NCBI GenBank assembly: GCA_037178675.1
Contig: JAYMGJ010000147.1
Span: 1 to 64,000, forward strand
DNA length: 64,000 nt
Source of the DNA: Scleroderma bovista
Taxonomy: Eukaryota; Basidiomycota; Agaricomycetes; Boletales; Sclerodermataceae
Direction: 5' to 3'
Shown here: positions 22,306 to 35,161 of the stretch, in pieces
Layout of the letters: each line of letters starts with the position of its first letter
How positions within the stretch are numbered: the stretch's first letter is position 1
Position numbers and translations under genes: made by a program
The notes under the pieces: generated by a model
What the model was told of the DNA's origin: nothing
Database searches by the model: none
The model's input: only the letters and a program-made list of their open reading frames with translations

Positions 22306-24998
22306 ATGTTATTGCATCCTGCTGTTGTCCTGCTGTGTATCGGGTGTGTGCACAGTGACTGTGTGCCAGGAATTCCTCACAGTTCCTCACTAACCAACAA
22401 TCTGCCCACACTAGGTCTGTCGTGTCCCCACCACCTTCTTAACTCTTCAGCTCCTCTCTTGCGCGTCGTGGCTTCCAGCAACCGACCCAGAACTGATGTG
22501 GGCAGCGATGACGAGGTCACCTATGGTGTTGGAAGGCACGTAACGTCGTCGTGAGTGATATGAAAAGCTTCGAGTTCTCCAGTCTAGTCTCATTCGCACC
22601 TCCACGAGATTAGGAGCAGCAGGGAGTCTTCCCCGGCGGCGGTAAGTCTGCACCTGTCTGCACCCCTTCTACTCTTCAGCATGCTTCTTATATTATTCGA
22701 GACACCGTCTCACATTAACCTCTGTTATCGCTCCAGAAAAGACCGAAACGCTCATTCACACCCACTTCAGACGATGGGGATCTCGTCGTTCCTGTTATTA
22801 ACGAGGATGACACCGGTACGCCGTCACCAGAGAATACGCCTCTAATTCGAAAGCCTGTTGGCTTCACATGGACTCCATCTACCAGTGCCCACATTGAGAC
22901 ATACGAGGCCCCGTTACCCCCCAAACCTCCAACTGCGGGCTATTTCCTACCTGGTCAGGCTCCCCCTCCCCCGCCAAAGCCACAAAAGCCACAAAAGCCC
23001 AAGACAATTCGCATGAAGAAGAACAAGGAATATTCCTCACAAACAGGGAGATTTAGACTTATGGCGTCTACACCTGGACCATCCACGATGTCACCCGCGC
23101 CTGCTGACTTCCTCACGCTGACACCATCTGGGGGCACAGACTTGGCCGGTGTTACTCCGTTTCACTCTTCAGTCGCTATTATGGGATCGCCCTCTGGCAC
23201 CTTATCGTCCAGCAGCTCCGCTGTTGCTACTTCATCTCCAAACCTCTCTACACAACTACCCTTTAGCTCATCTACGATGCCCACTCCAAACGGCCTGACG
23301 CACTACAGTCGTGTAATGGAAATGCATAGAAATGCTCCCGCTCCGGCCCAAGTGAGTGTTGGCGAATCACTAGCACCGCCTAGAAAACGCGGGAAGCGGG
23401 GCAATGCAATAACAGAGGACACCGTGCCAGATGTGCGGGGCTCACAGTTTCTTCATTATCAACACCCTCAGGGCGCAACCACCGGCTTAGCACCTCATGT
23501 TTCCTACAATTGCCATAGCTCGGATAATCGAGCCGAGTCAACGAAGACCATTGGCAGCAGTCGGTCTCTTACCCACAATAACACAGACCCCCAACCTAAC
23601 ACAGCTTGTAAGGAGATTCACCCTCTTGCATCACCATACTAACACTTGGAAAGCCACAACTCAATCTAATAGTACAAGTATTCAACGTCCGCTGAGGATG
23701 TTAACCTTATTGATCGAAGACCTGAGAAGTGGTGTGGTAGATTCTCAGTTAGCCGAAATTAAGGTTCCTTTGAAACCTGCCGAAGACCCGGATGATGGCT
23801 TCTGGGCGGATGCTGTGGATGTTTGCAATGCCCTTCAAGCCTCACCATCGCGTATTGATGGTCATTTTTTTTTTTCGCCGGTTCCAAGGTGTTTGACTTT
23901 GGCATTTGTAGGACCGGCTAAGGTGTACACGATGAGAGCAAGGTTCCGGCAGTTCTTCATGCGAGTGGATTTTCATGACAACCACCACGTTACACCAGCT
24001 CATCTTGGCGTTTCGAAACAAAGAACGCTGAATGTCTACGTGGAAACGGTACGCATGTGTCTGGATGTTTAGTTTTACGCTCTATATTCCCTTTTCTAGC
24101 CGATACCGCAGGGTCAGCTGCCCTGCCGTCCTGGATATACCAGTGATACCCGGCACGCACACGATTCTGATTCTGATTCAGAGCAATCGACATCTATTGC
24201 AAATACACGCCCACAAATGCGTGTGCACACACGAGATGAGCAGATCGAGGCCCTGTCGAAGATCAACTTTACAGCTCCAAAGGGAATATTGTCGCCAGGT
24301 TCGGATACTGGTTCACACAAACGAAAGAGAAACAAGTTGCATGGTAATATATATCATTATCTGGCAGTGTGATCTCACGGGGACTGATCACTTATGGCGC
24401 AAATGTTATAGGCCACAGTCGTGCAAAACCTACTGCACTTCCTATTCCCGCCCAGCTCGCAGAGACAGAGGAAGAGAGGGACGACGCGATTTTCAAGTGG
24501 ATTAAGCCGCAAGTCGAAAACCATCCGGAGTTCCTACAGTATATGCAGTCGAAAGCCAAATTGCAGCGGGTGTCCGAGGTCCTCAAACAATACGAGATCG
24601 TTTCACACATGTTAGAACAACTGTCGGGACTGACGACGCCGGTGGACTGTGATGGGGCGCCTGGTTGTGTGGTTAAAATGGTAAGACTCGCCTTGGATCT
24701 ACTTAGATGCACCTGGACCATTGATATGTTCTAGGACCACGTGTTGAGAATACTCAACCTAAATTCAGATTGGGCACAGAGATGTCAAGATACATTGGCT
24801 CTGGTGAAATTTTATGGTATCGATGGAACACGATACGAAGATTCCCGTGTCGTCGATATGATTAACAGTACTGCTGTCCCCAAGCCAAACATCATGGACA
24901 AGTTTTTGGAACTGTTACACACTGTGGACTGCACTTTTACAGATGATACATTGGGGGAATCTGCGGCGCTGTTGCGTGATATTAATGATGATGAGTAG
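22306..24998 (+). CDS. Conserved-looking protein of unknown function
   Basis: I do not recognise this family. Working exons are about 22306-22550 (start uncertain), 22614-22641, 22737-23606, then exons across 23665-24998 with introns near 23859, 24047, 24341 and 24680. The 28-nt second exon (SSRESSPAA) is supported by frame on both sides. The N-terminal half is Pro/Ser-rich with basic patches (AKRPKRSFTP, PPRKRGKRG). The middle has a folded-looking segment (LLIEDLRSGVVDSQLAEIKV, DDGFWADAVDVCNALQ, YTMRARFRQFFMRVDF). Next come an Asp/Ser run and a second basic motif KRKRNK. The C-terminal helices end KFYGIDGTRYED to LLRDINDDE. Two KR-rich clusters suggest a nuclear protein, which is inference only. 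The first exon before about 22440 looks non-coding, so the true start may differ. Confidence 0.6.
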
Positions 24999-25126
24999 AA
25001 TATTAGGTATATCTGAATTATACTGCCATGTGCTTTGTTTATTTCTCAGACACAGTTATCCTGGTGATGTCTAGCAGCGCCAAAATGTGACATGATATTA
25101 TCCTTCCAGAGACCACGAGCCATGCG

Positions 25127-26573
25127 CTACGATATCGTAGGGCAAAGCAATCTACCATCCAACCCACGATCACCATGAATATCTACCTTCATACCTACTC
25201 CAGCAGGCACACAGCCCTCTCCCAAAGCACGCTCCAACGCAATTTTGCAATGGAACCCAGAACAATGCATGGGCAAAATGTACGCCGGAGCAGGCCTCAG
25301 CTGACGGGTTAGAAAGTCCACAGTGGGGGGAATGCGGTGGTTGAGATCCGGTGTACCTAAATGTAGCCCGCCGATAATCTGCCATCGTCGTCTTCAATGC
25401 ATCGAATCTGGTGGACAAAAAAATCAAACTGACCATATGAATTGGTCTCGAGAACCTTCGAACAGCATCTTTGACGACATTCACAATACCTGCGTGGGAG
25501 CATCTGATGGTGGACAGTTTAGTGTGGGTCCATCGCACACGATGTGACCGTACGCGCTGAAGATAACAAGCCCTTTGCCGGCAACGTCAACCACGGCATA
25601 ACGCTCGTCCATAATGTGCTGCAGGGATTAAGGCCAATGGAATGAAAATTGAATACGACATACTGGTTCCGAGATCCACCTCCCACATTTACCGTCTTCC
25701 TCCACGAATCTAACACCTCCTGGCAGACCTTCTTCAAACGGCGTAACTCTTGGGATCCCACCACTAACGTATATTGTTGCATCGGCAATGATGTGTCCTT
25801 CTGCGTGTTTCTCAACAATTCCCCCTGCAGCCTCTATGAGCTCGAAGTTCGGGTCTGCTGGTAAGCGACCGATAATAGTCTCGTATGTTGGAGGGATGGC
25901 AATTCCTCGTGCAGTTGGGCGATCAGGGTGCAGATCGACGACACATTTGGGAGCATCGTGACTTCGCATGTGAAGGAACGACAGCATACCTCCAGAATGG
26001 TCATAATGCCAATGCGAAAGGACCACCGTTTCAACTAGATCGACAGGCACTTGCATCGCCGTGGCATTGCGGAATATGGATTTTGAATCCGGTCCGGTGT
26101 CGAAGAGCGTAAGGTGACTTGGTTTGCCCTCTATTTCGGTTTCCTGCGTGCGTCGGCCGGGGTTCACAGCATACCATGAAAATGTGGACATACGATCAGC
26201 GCAGAAAACCCATGAGCCCCTGAGCACGTTACAGATATTAATAAATCACAGCACTTAACAGCGTTGCGATTTCTCGCAAGAGCTGTATGATATCATGCTT
26301 ACCGCAACAAAAGCTTTCGAGATCAATGATAGGGACCCCCGTCTGAGGGTCCTCGGTTTTTTGATCGGCAAGATGTTGCCTCATTTCATGCATGAATCCA
26401 GGGGGCAGCTTTGCAAACCTGTGTCAATTAATAATGGCCTTGAGACAATACTCGGACATCCATGACGTTCTGGTTTACCACTCTATATTGTTATCGACAA
26501 GGAACGTAATCATCAGTCGGTCGACTGCGACCAACCCCGCACGGGGGTCAGAGTGATCGCTAGGTGAGGACAT
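25127..26573 (-). CDS. Metallo-beta-lactamase-fold hydrolase, COG1237-like
   Basis: A predicted metal-dependent hydrolase of the group annotated in prokaryotes as dihydropterin-aminobenzene-phosphate synthase-like. The start is MSSPSDHSDPRAG at 26573. Spliced exons show LMITFLVDNNIEW, then GAHGFSALI, then TLFDTGPDSKSI. The metal motif is HWHYDHSGG (HxHxDH) at about 26000. The second metal-binding part is FSACSHAGIVNVVKDAV, obtained by removing an intron starting GTACGG. The C-terminus has PPTVDFLTRQL, YILPMHCSGFHCKIAL and VPAGVGMKVDI, matching the GGFHL/PMHC end of the family. The stretch VCADRMSTFSWYAVNP, which looks coding, is an intron: splicing around it restores SALI-ETEIEGK. All metal ligands seen are intact. 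The substrate is unknown. It converges with the preceding plus-strand gene, 128 bp apart. Confidence 0.75.
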
Positions 26574-26807
26574 GGAAGCACGAGCCAAGTCGAAGCTATG
26601 GACGGAAACGGCGAGTCCGCCCCAGAACCGAAATTTAAACTCACCTTCGACATGTTAAGATGCTGTTCAACGACATTGGTGTCCAACTACTGGTCATATT
26701 TAACCTTCGATGTAAACTGTACACCTCCGTAGTGTTATACAATAACGCGACATCAAATAGCATTTGTGTCCACCTCATCGCCAGCTTTCGGTCATTGCGT
26801 GACTCTA

Positions 26808-27536
26808 CTATTGGCAATCATTGTCTGCTCGATCATCCTGCGTTCCCAGAACGCCTGTTTTCCCCAAGTTTTAATACAGAATATTGGGCGGGTGACCACG
26901 TTACTCACCTTGCGATATTGTACCCGCTCATAAGTGACAAAGACCACGAACATGAAGGTGATAAACGTGATTCCGCCATAGATACCCAAACCAACGGGTA
27001 GAACTTCCAGAGACCGTCCCGGCATGGTAAAGACTGCGGCTACTACCGCAGACGGCGTCACTGACACCGGCAGCGTCCCCTGTAAGGAACTGTTAATGGT
27101 GTAGTCAAATGATGGCCCAAAGTGCCTACTGTTGGTGCCGGAATAACATTGATTGTGGCTGAACTGGCTGATGCAGAGGGTGTGACGATTGCGCTGGCTA
27201 GATCTGAACCACCCATGGACACGGTACAGTTCTCGATCTCCTTGATGTCTGAACCAACAGGTATGAAGGATAGGATACAGGTTTCAACCATTGTGCCATT
27301 GTCACTGGGACAAATGCAGTGCATCAATAATCCTATTTGCTCATGTGGTTGCGAAGAACTCACGTTTGAATGGTACTATTAAAGGTTATAGAGGTCGGTG
27401 ATGGCAATGGTGCAGGGATGAATACAGGAGTTGATTGACGAGCCCCAAGTCCAGGTATTGAAGGTGAATGCGAGGCAGTAACAAATTGCGAAGCAAGGAA
27501 TATAAGACATTGCACCGAGGTTACACGGAGAAGCAT
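26808..27536 (-). CDS. Small predicted type I membrane protein
   Basis: No family recognised. The start MLLRVTSVQCLIFLASQFV at 27536 gives a classical signal peptide. Exon 1 ends NSTIQ and joins DNGTMVETCILSF across an intron of about 59 nt (gtgagt to cccag). The lumenal part is Ser/Thr/Ala-rich with two Cys and NxS/T sites (NSTI, NGTM, NCTV). One membrane span follows (VGLGIYGGITFITFMFVVFV), then a short basic tail TYERVQYRK ended by DDRADNDCQ after a last intron. About 170-200 residues. This resembles the many agaric signal-peptide proteins with one transmembrane span of unknown role. Stop and acceptor of the last exon are less certain. It lies in tandem downstream of the P5B ATPase. Confidence 0.55.
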
Positions 27537-27773
27537 CGTAAATTTCCACACCAACTCGCCAATAAGAGAAGTGAAAAAGAATGAAGAGCCAGCTCTCAGA
27601 ATCCAAAGACGGGGTAGAGGTATCAGTTGAAGGTGCACAAGATGTGAAGGATCTTGTTGGCCAGTATATATTAGGCAACGCCTTAAGTTTTACTAAATAT
27701 GGTAAAGTCACTGCCAGGACAACCACCAGAAACACGATACAGTCTATGCAAGCTCAATATTTACTACTTGTCC

Positions 27774-30700
27774 CTATCGCACCCCGCCCTCAACTGCCTT
27801 GTATGCTTTCCCATCCCGGTATCGCTTTTGCTCAAGACGGTAAGACAGCACTGCCCCAATGACCTGAGAAATAAACGGTGTTACCCACTTCTCAAAAACA
27901 CCGGACACGACGATGTTGACAGCGACAAATGCAGCTAGCCACAGCCGGGCTGACAATGGAAGCTGCATCAACTCGAGGATCAGCCTGAATGGCTTGGGTG
28001 GGCGGAGGAGTATCAACAGATCGAACAGAGACAAAGCAATGATAGAAAGCATCAGCCAACCTACGGATTCATACGGTCAGTAATTCTGGTTCACATCAGG
28101 GAGGGTAACTTGCCGTTTGTCCACATAGCCTTGCGGTAAGGTGGACCTATGCTGAACACAGCGGCGACGAGAATGTATTGGAAGCACGACACTAGAAATA
28201 ACGCGGTGTTCTCGTAGTTTGTTGCACTCAATTTCGTGCCGCTGGTGACGACCATGTGAGGTGGCACGTACCTGAGGGGTGTCATGGACGGTTACCTACG
28301 AAATGTCCAGTTCGCTGTTTCACTTACCACGCCTGCCGACGGACCCAGAAGAATGTCCAGACCTGCACTGCACTCGTGATGAATATCTGCCCTACCAAAC
28401 TGGAGAGCACTTTCTTCGAGATAAGGCTCGCAGTAGGACGTTTCGGATGAATTTTCGGAAAGGGAGCAGTTCTCCCCACTGCAAGCCAATCAGAGAGAGA
28501 AGGAAGTGTCTGAAAATGTGACCTACTGTTGATGGCAATGGGGATAATGATAAATAAGTCGATATATAAGAACTTCAAGATCGTTCAACAAATCGTTATG
28601 GCCGAGGGAATGCCATTACTTGCCTGGAAGTCCCCCAATGACGATGCGAACGAATACAACAAGGTGATAGTCGTGAATTGAATGAGCGAATAGAGTGCCC
28701 TAAAATATATTCAGAACAGTTGTGCCAGTAAACAGCAGGCACGCACATGTATTTGAAGCAGGAGAAGCTGGTTGCTAAAGCCGCTCTGCCTTCCTTGATA
28801 ACTTCGATAACACAACTAATATCCGGAATACTGCTCGTGAACGGGGCTGCAACAGAGGCCTCAGCTTCCGAAAGTGAGATGCCTACATCAGCAGCTTTCA
28901 GAGCCGCGCAGTCGTTAGCACCATCACCACACATGAGCACAGTGTAGCCGAGAGCCTGAAGGCGTTCGACAACTTCATTTTTCTCATCCGGAGACATGCG
29001 AGCAAATACTTGTGTTTTCACCATCATCTGTGGCACGTCTCAGAGTTTGTGAGGACTTAAAGGACATGGTACCTACCCGTTGTATGGTCTCGACAGGAGC
29101 ATAATTTATCATCCACCTAAAAACGTCGCCTGTTACTACGAGAGAAAAATCCTGAAAATCAATTTCGTCCTCTTCAACAGTGTGATGAGGCGGCGGTGTC
29201 AAGGGTTTAAGACTATAGGGATCCATCTTCCACGAATAGTCGTCCATGCACGACCATTCCAACCTGGACAATGGGGTAGTCGCGTTGCCTGCAGAGTACT
29301 ACAGTGAATAATGAGGGAGGGCAAAGCGAAACAAAGTACCTTGAATGAAGGTCGAAGAGAACACATGTGCAGCGGGGTTTATCAATGTGCATTCCCTGGC
29401 AACGCTTACCGCAGTCAGCGGGTTATCTCCTGTGATCATTTTGCATGTCAGATGCGCCGTTCTAAGGGTCTGGATAGCTGGTGTGGTTCCAGGCTTCAGC
29501 TTGTTTTCAAAAATGACTAGACCCAGGAATCGTAAGTTTGTTTCTGCTTGTTCCCTGGGATATTGTCAGAGAGAATTAATAAGGCATGACACTTCAATAC
29601 CGTTTCATCTTCTGAGCCTTTAACCAAGACAAGCCCTCGATGCTCTTCCCAGCGATCGCAATGACACGATACCCTCGCCTGGTATAATAAGATAGCAGGT
29701 CATCGTAGTCGTGGGGAACTGTACATGGTTGTTAGATACCGGGTGAATCGTCTGGATAAACCGACATACAAGAGTTTCTTTCACAGATCTCAGCCATAAC
29801 CTCGGGCGCACCCTTGACATAAATTTCCATGCTGCTGCTCTTAAGTCGCTTCACCACGACGCTCATCCTGCGCAGGGAAGATACAAATTCAAATGTGCGG
29901 ATCACGCCCAATTCTAAGAAATGTGCATGCTTTCGACGAGTCAGCCATCTTCACGCTCTAAAGAGCAAAGGTAGTAAGAACACGAACCTTGCCACTAGAT
30001 TTCAGGGCGTCTTCAAGACGAAAATGGACACTTCCCGGAGGGCGCACGACGGTCTGTACAAGCGCCGCTCTCTCTGTCCCGCTCTTTCCTTTGATAATCC
30101 CTGTCCCAGCAATCAAACCTTCTTCTAATGTCCATCTTGTGAACTGAAACATCTTAACATCCAGCGGATCTCCGATAGCTTTGCCGTCTATCATCTTTAG
30201 CGAGTGACACGTCACAAGCGCGTGAAGGAAGCTTGCTCGGTCGCGCATACTCGGAAGATCATGTACATCTTCGATGAGTTCGCCAAAACGATGCTCCGTA
30301 CGGTCCAAAGATCGCACACCAAGGATGTCGAGCCCGTCTTCTGTGAGTGTGCCCGTCTTGTCAAAGCAACAGATATTGATCTTCCCTCCAACGTTGACAC
30401 GAGTCGGAGAAATACAAAAAACGCCCAGTTCGTGCAGACGGCCAATGGCAAAGTTGGTACCTATGGAAAGAGTAGCCGGAAGGGCAGGGGGAACTACGAT
30501 AGTAATGAGGTCCAGAGCCCGAACGACGATGGTGATCAATGGAATCTTAGTATGAAGACTATCAGCGCTTCTTTTTAGCATTGGATGTTTGAATCAAACT
30601 TACGCCAAGTCTGATGAACTGCACAGCGCTAGCACAAAACCCTAGCGCTGCAATCCCCGCCAACACCCCGATGAAGCGCATAGAATCCCGATAGAACTTG

Positions 30701-33020
30701 AACCCTATCGGCTTTGGAAAAAGCATGGACCGCACCAACGCACCCTTAGTTGTATTGAAACCTATTTATGGCATGGCATATTCATCAAAGAGGCGAGCCT
30801 GAGCATCAGGGCTTACCTGTCCGAACCACAAGCCCCAAGGCGGGTGTACCATCGATCCCATCAGCTGCAAGCGTACCGCGAATCCGGACAATGCGCGTCC
30901 CGGCGTACAAGAAGCTCTTTGCCAGTGGACCTTCTATATCTCTCATTTCCCGCCAACGTGCGACATCCTCATTTTTTGCGGGAATCTTTGACACCGGGAC
31001 ACTCTCACCCGTAAGCATACTCTCGTTCACAATGGCATCTCCACATAGTAAGAATATATCTGCTGGGAACAAAGAAGCTCGTGACTCGGAGAGGTTCACT
31101 ATGTCTCCTGGAACAAGTTCTGTGGAACTCTGCTCCGACCCTGGCCAATATTGTTATTAACAGTCAAACATCAGCAAGGGACCTTACATTGCCCATTAGT
31201 ATAGATAACTACATCGCACAAGAAGCGAGACATGTCACGCATTCGTTTAATCGTCTAGGGAGTGTTAAGAAAGGTAGGCAAAGAAAAGAAAAAAGGCGAG
31301 AGTAAACCGACCTTTTTGGTATCAATGAGCGTTGTCGCAACGCTCAGCGTTGAGATGAGTGCAATGCAGAACGCGTAGTAATAATAGTCGTCCAAAGACC
31401 ACAAGATCATGCTTGCCACTTGAAACACGTAGAACGGATGGATGACCTTGTTCACAAATAAGATTCCCATTTCTATCTGATACACTGTCTACACGTACCT
31501 CATCTATGAGGAGCGAGAGTGTAGATTTCCCTTCAATGTCAACGAGATTAGGTCCAAAAAGGGTCAGCCGTTGTTTCCGGATGTGTTGCGGAAGCCCGTG
31601 CTGTACAGATTGTAACCCGGTCCACGAAGGATCGCGCCAATCCCTAACACCTTGACGGTGAGAATGCATGGAAAGGGATTAAACAAAGTTTATACCTTAA
31701 CATGCTGAAGAGCCCAGTCTGAGGATCGAGCACGAAACGAGAATAACGGTAGTCGACAATCAAAAGGCTCCCAATTATTTCGGATTTATGGTTATCTTGG
31801 CCATTAGGCTTCGCAGGTGGAGAGTATCTAGATGGCCTTTCAAAATCGTGGAGATCAGGGAAGACAGCGGAACGTTCATAAGGGTATGCAGTATGTTTGA
31901 CGGGAAATAATGTAATGGCTCTGTATGCACCCTATGCTAGATTTGCAACCATTGAAAGTCTGAATTGGATTGTACGCACCTCAACGGCAACAAAGCCCTG
32001 TTTCAAATCCTTGAATGCCTTTTCACGCACCACCCAACGTAACCACAAGCGCGGAAACCAGTGGCCGAGAAGTCCAAGCAGCCCTAGTGAAAGTACACAA
32101 CACACTCGCCAAACCCACTGATGCCCAAGGATGATCTCGTAGCCCACGAATAATAGGGTGCTGTCCTCATCGGAGACATAGATTCTCTGTCGGCTGGGTG
32201 GACCTGGCGGCGGCGGCTCCAAGGGTTCCAGAGGGACATCAATGTCTATGCGGACTTCATCCCCAAAGATTGGGTCCGGTGGCAAAGTAGATCGGCTGGG
32301 GGAAGGGGAGCGCGAACCATATTCTACGTCGCTGGCGATACCGCTCGGGGGATTGACCGAAAGTGCCTCCATGCTGTCGTCTTCCTCTCCTGAAGAGTAG
32401 CCCCAACGTTCTGCGTCCTCATTATCTGTCGCGGGCACACCATCCGAACTTGTGTCCGATAGTCTACTACGCCTCGACCGGCGCGTCGACGACAGAGATG
32501 AACGCGCTGACAACGACGGTCTGCATCCTGATGGATCCTCGGTTGTCCTGCTAAACAAGTGTGCGATATTGTCAAACACTGACCGGTTCCGTGCGGGGGA
32601 GGGAGACCGCTTGGTGCGGCGTCCTCGTCGAGCCAACATGCCTTGGTCTTCAGCTTCCTCCTCAGCTCCGCTTTCTTCCATGCTACTTGCAGATTCTGAA
32701 ACCTGGTCGCTCGTGCTCACCCTTCGTTTACCCCGACCCCTGCTTGTAGACCCCAGACTGATGGCCTCGTCACTCTTCCTCGTCCTCGAGTACTCTGAGC
32801 TGCGCCTCCCGGAAAATCCTCTGTCTGTATATGACATTCTGGAGGTGCTGGTTGGTATTGCCATGCTCGCAGGGCCATCGAACATTGTTGCTTCACCACC
32901 GTCTGCAAGGCTATACTGGGAGTCCCGCCGTGCACGTGAAGTCCTTGCGATTGCATCTCGAATTTCTATGGCGGATGCACCCTCGGTGTAGTCGTATTGA
33001 CTTGGGCCGTCTGCAGCCAT
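27774..33020 (-). CDS. P5B-type ATPase, Ypk9/ATP13A2-like
   Basis: A vacuolar/lysosomal P-type ATPase; animal ATP13A2 exports polyamines from lysosomes and yeast Ypk9 protects against metal stress. The reading starts [14 protein letters not shown] at 33020. A long Ser/Arg-rich disordered N-terminus (about 280 residues) precedes membrane-associated segments ([20 protein letters not shown]). Actuator-domain residues are in [13 protein letters not shown]. The M4 motif is PPALPAT, which separates P5B from P5A (PPELP). The phosphorylation site is [14 protein letters not shown]. The hinge is [20 protein letters not shown], followed by [12 protein letters not shown]-terminal membrane segments run from about 28700 to 27780, ending [11 protein letters not shown]. 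About 12 to 18 introns are needed and the total is about 1,450-1,500 residues. All catalytic motifs are intact. The Ser-rich N-terminus is a likely phosphorylation region, which is inference. Confidence 0.9.
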
Positions 33021-33232
33021 CCCAGAGTGCTGTGTAGATCAACGGAGTGGAAGATGTAAGTCAGAAGTGGTCCTATGCATTACTACATAAATGCCATTTC
33101 AGGCCAAGATAGCCGTGGAGGGTGGAACGACTATCTTCCTCTAACTTAGAGTCTGGCTTTGGGAGACTACCGTGGAGGTGAGAACAGTCAACTCAAGTAG
33201 ATACAAAACATGTAGACAACGTCCAGGATAGC

Positions 33233-34170
33233 CTAACCCAGATATCTCCAAATCAGAAAGAAACAGAAAAACGTGAAAACTGCCCCTCCAAGAAATATGT
33301 ACATGTCTTGCGTGCTGAGCAAAGCATCAGTAGGCGTTCACACCAAGTGAGAGATGCATACCTTCGTCTTTCAATCCAGCCAATGACCTCACGGCTCAAC
33401 CCAAGTGTATTTGCTGCATCCAGCAGTCTTCTCTGCGTGCCCTTGAGCACGTTGCGCTGGTCCACAAGATTGTCCAACACCTCCCGACCCTGTGCGATAA
33501 ACTCATCCAGTCTCGTTTCTGTGTTCTGAATGAAAGAGTGCTCGTTCAGCGCGTGATGTTCTCGCAGTGTTTGGTTCGGTAGTGACGTTGGCATACGAAA
33601 TGGTGACTCGGAGTGCTGGGACGAATCTCCATTGTCGTGGAAGTGGCCTGATGTGAAGCGTCGCCTTGCATCTGACCCACTCGGCGACTGAAGACCTGAC
33701 GGAGCTCCATGTAGTAATTCGTTCCGCTGTGCGGCGGTCCTCTGTGCAAAGTCGATAAAAGTTGTGGGTTTGATACATGAGTCGACGGACCGACTTACCT
33801 CGTTCTTTACTTTCTCGAACTGGCCCTTTAGTTCCGCGTAGTCGGCACGGAACTTTTGAACGCGCCTAGGAATACTCGTTGAACCATAGGAGATGAACAC
33901 GTCCACGGGTTACATACATTTGACCTTTCTCTTGCTTAGCCTTGATAATCTCCCTCTTAATCATGGCGTCGTAGTCTTCTATTGTCCTATGCATGGCGGC
34001 TAGGGAAGCAGATATCTGTCCTAACGAGAGTGCCCGTCAGTGGGACTCATAGCTGCGCATATGGGAAACTGACCAAGAAGGGAGGCTGAATGGTCGCCAT
34101 TTTTGAGGCGTTCCAGGTCAGCTGTGAGCGAATTTGTCTGACGAACGCCGAGGGTGTAAAGGGAGTTCAT
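33233..34170 (-). CDS. BOS1: Golgi SNARE Bos1 (membrin/GOSR2 family)
   Basis: A Qb-SNARE acting in ER-to-Golgi vesicle fusion. The start at 34170 gives MNSLYTLGVRQTNSLTADLE, the classical opening of Bos1/membrin. Next come HRTIEDYDAMIKREI and VQKFRADYAELKGQFEKVK of the N-terminal helical domain. After a disordered insert, the SNARE helix is visible (LNEHSFIQNTETRLDEFI, GREVLDNLVDQRNVLKGTQR, LLDAANTLGLSREVIGWIER). The last exon, joined across a 52-nt intron, adds STQDMYIFLGG and the C-terminal anchor AVFTFFCFFLIWRYLG. The zero-layer position fits a Q-SNARE (LVDQRNVL). About 240 residues, normal for the family. An upstream in-frame extension to 34272 is unlikely to be translated. Confidence 0.88.
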
Positions 34171-34316
34171 TAGGTTGGCCAGCCAACTACCTCGGTGCAA
34201 AGGAATGTGTGTTCCAGCAAGTCTCCCAAATATAGTAGTCAATACTAATTGTCCCCATCGAAGTACATACATACAGTAAAGTACATTAGAAAGGTGCTAC
34301 TACAAAGAGAGAGGCA

Positions 34317-35161
34317 TCATCGCTGCCTTTTCTTCCGAATCCTCGGCGCTTTGCCACCAGCTCGCTCCGCTTTTGCTGTGTGCCGCACCTTTTGTTTAGC
34401 ACGCTCTGCAGCCCGGGCGGCCTTGGTCTGATATTTCGGCTTTCGGTTCTTTGTCGACTTCTTTACGACGACGACCGTCTCGTGCTGTACCTTTTCGTTG
34501 GCTTTCCCTTTGACTCTCGATGCCGGTAGAGAGCCCGAAAGATCTGAACTGTGACCCCGGGAGTTCTGCAATGGTCCGTGGAGTAATGATGCAGGATCAA
34601 AATCTTCCACAACAGTGACTGTAGCAAGTTGCTCTTCTCCCTCATATTCCTCTCCAATCTCGGGATCACTGGCATTTCCTCCAGTCTCCTCCTCTTCATG
34701 ACCTGCAAGCATGTTAGCCTGACGCTGGGAGTTGATAAAACACACAGCACCTATGACAGCCCCATAAGCCATTTCTACTTCCGCAGCATTTCGTGCAGCT
34801 CGTTCAGCAAGCGCACGTCGATGCTACGCAATCTGAGATAAATACCCAAAATATAACGATACTGGAGATGAACATACCTCACGACGTAACTCCTGTCTCT
34901 CCTGCTTCTCCCTGAGTTTTGCACGCTTAATTGCCTCCTCTTTTTTGGCAATCTTGCGCTTATGAAAACCAGTGAGGAATTCCCTGGAGGTGATGTATCT
35001 GCGCTCGTTCTAGTGGAGAAACAGCAGCCTCACCTGCGCGCATCTTCGTCGAAAATGACCTCCTTGACTTGTCCATTCTTTTTACGCTTTTTTGCAGCAA
35101 TTGCGACGTGCGACTGAGTGAGGACGGCGACGTTGGTTCGCTGCATGCTACATGGATCCAT
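34317..35161 (-). CDS. RRP17: Nucleolar protein Rrp17/NOL12 (Nop25 family)
   Basis: A 5'-to-3' exonuclease-type factor of pre-60S ribosome assembly, acting in the nucleolus. The reading begins MDPCSMQRTNVAVL and continues AIAAKKRKKNGQVKEVIFDE, then DARRYITSREFLTGFHKRK, which is the conserved core of the family (F-x-GFHKRK). A long basic helix follows (KEEAIKRAKLREKQERQEL, then RRALAERAARNAAEVEMAY). The C-terminal half has an acidic part (HEEEETGGNASDPEIGEEYE) and ends in a Lys/Arg-rich nucleolar-type tail (APRIRKKRQR). Three short introns are inferred, one of which (gtgctg to ttgcag) removes the Cys/Phe-rich stretch after AVIG. About 215 residues. It is divergent from the FAM72 homologue, 204 bp apart. 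Confidence 0.8.

Noticed and set aside
25170..25538. 122-codon minus-strand ORF inside the metallo-hydrolase gene
   Set aside because: It mixes exon and intron sequence in different frames; the spliced model explains the conserved parts.
26150..26200. Apparent insertion (VCADRMSTFSWYAVNP) in the metallo-beta-lactamase protein
   Set aside because: It has GTATGT and GCAG borders, and removing it restores the family motif HGFSALI followed by the next strand.
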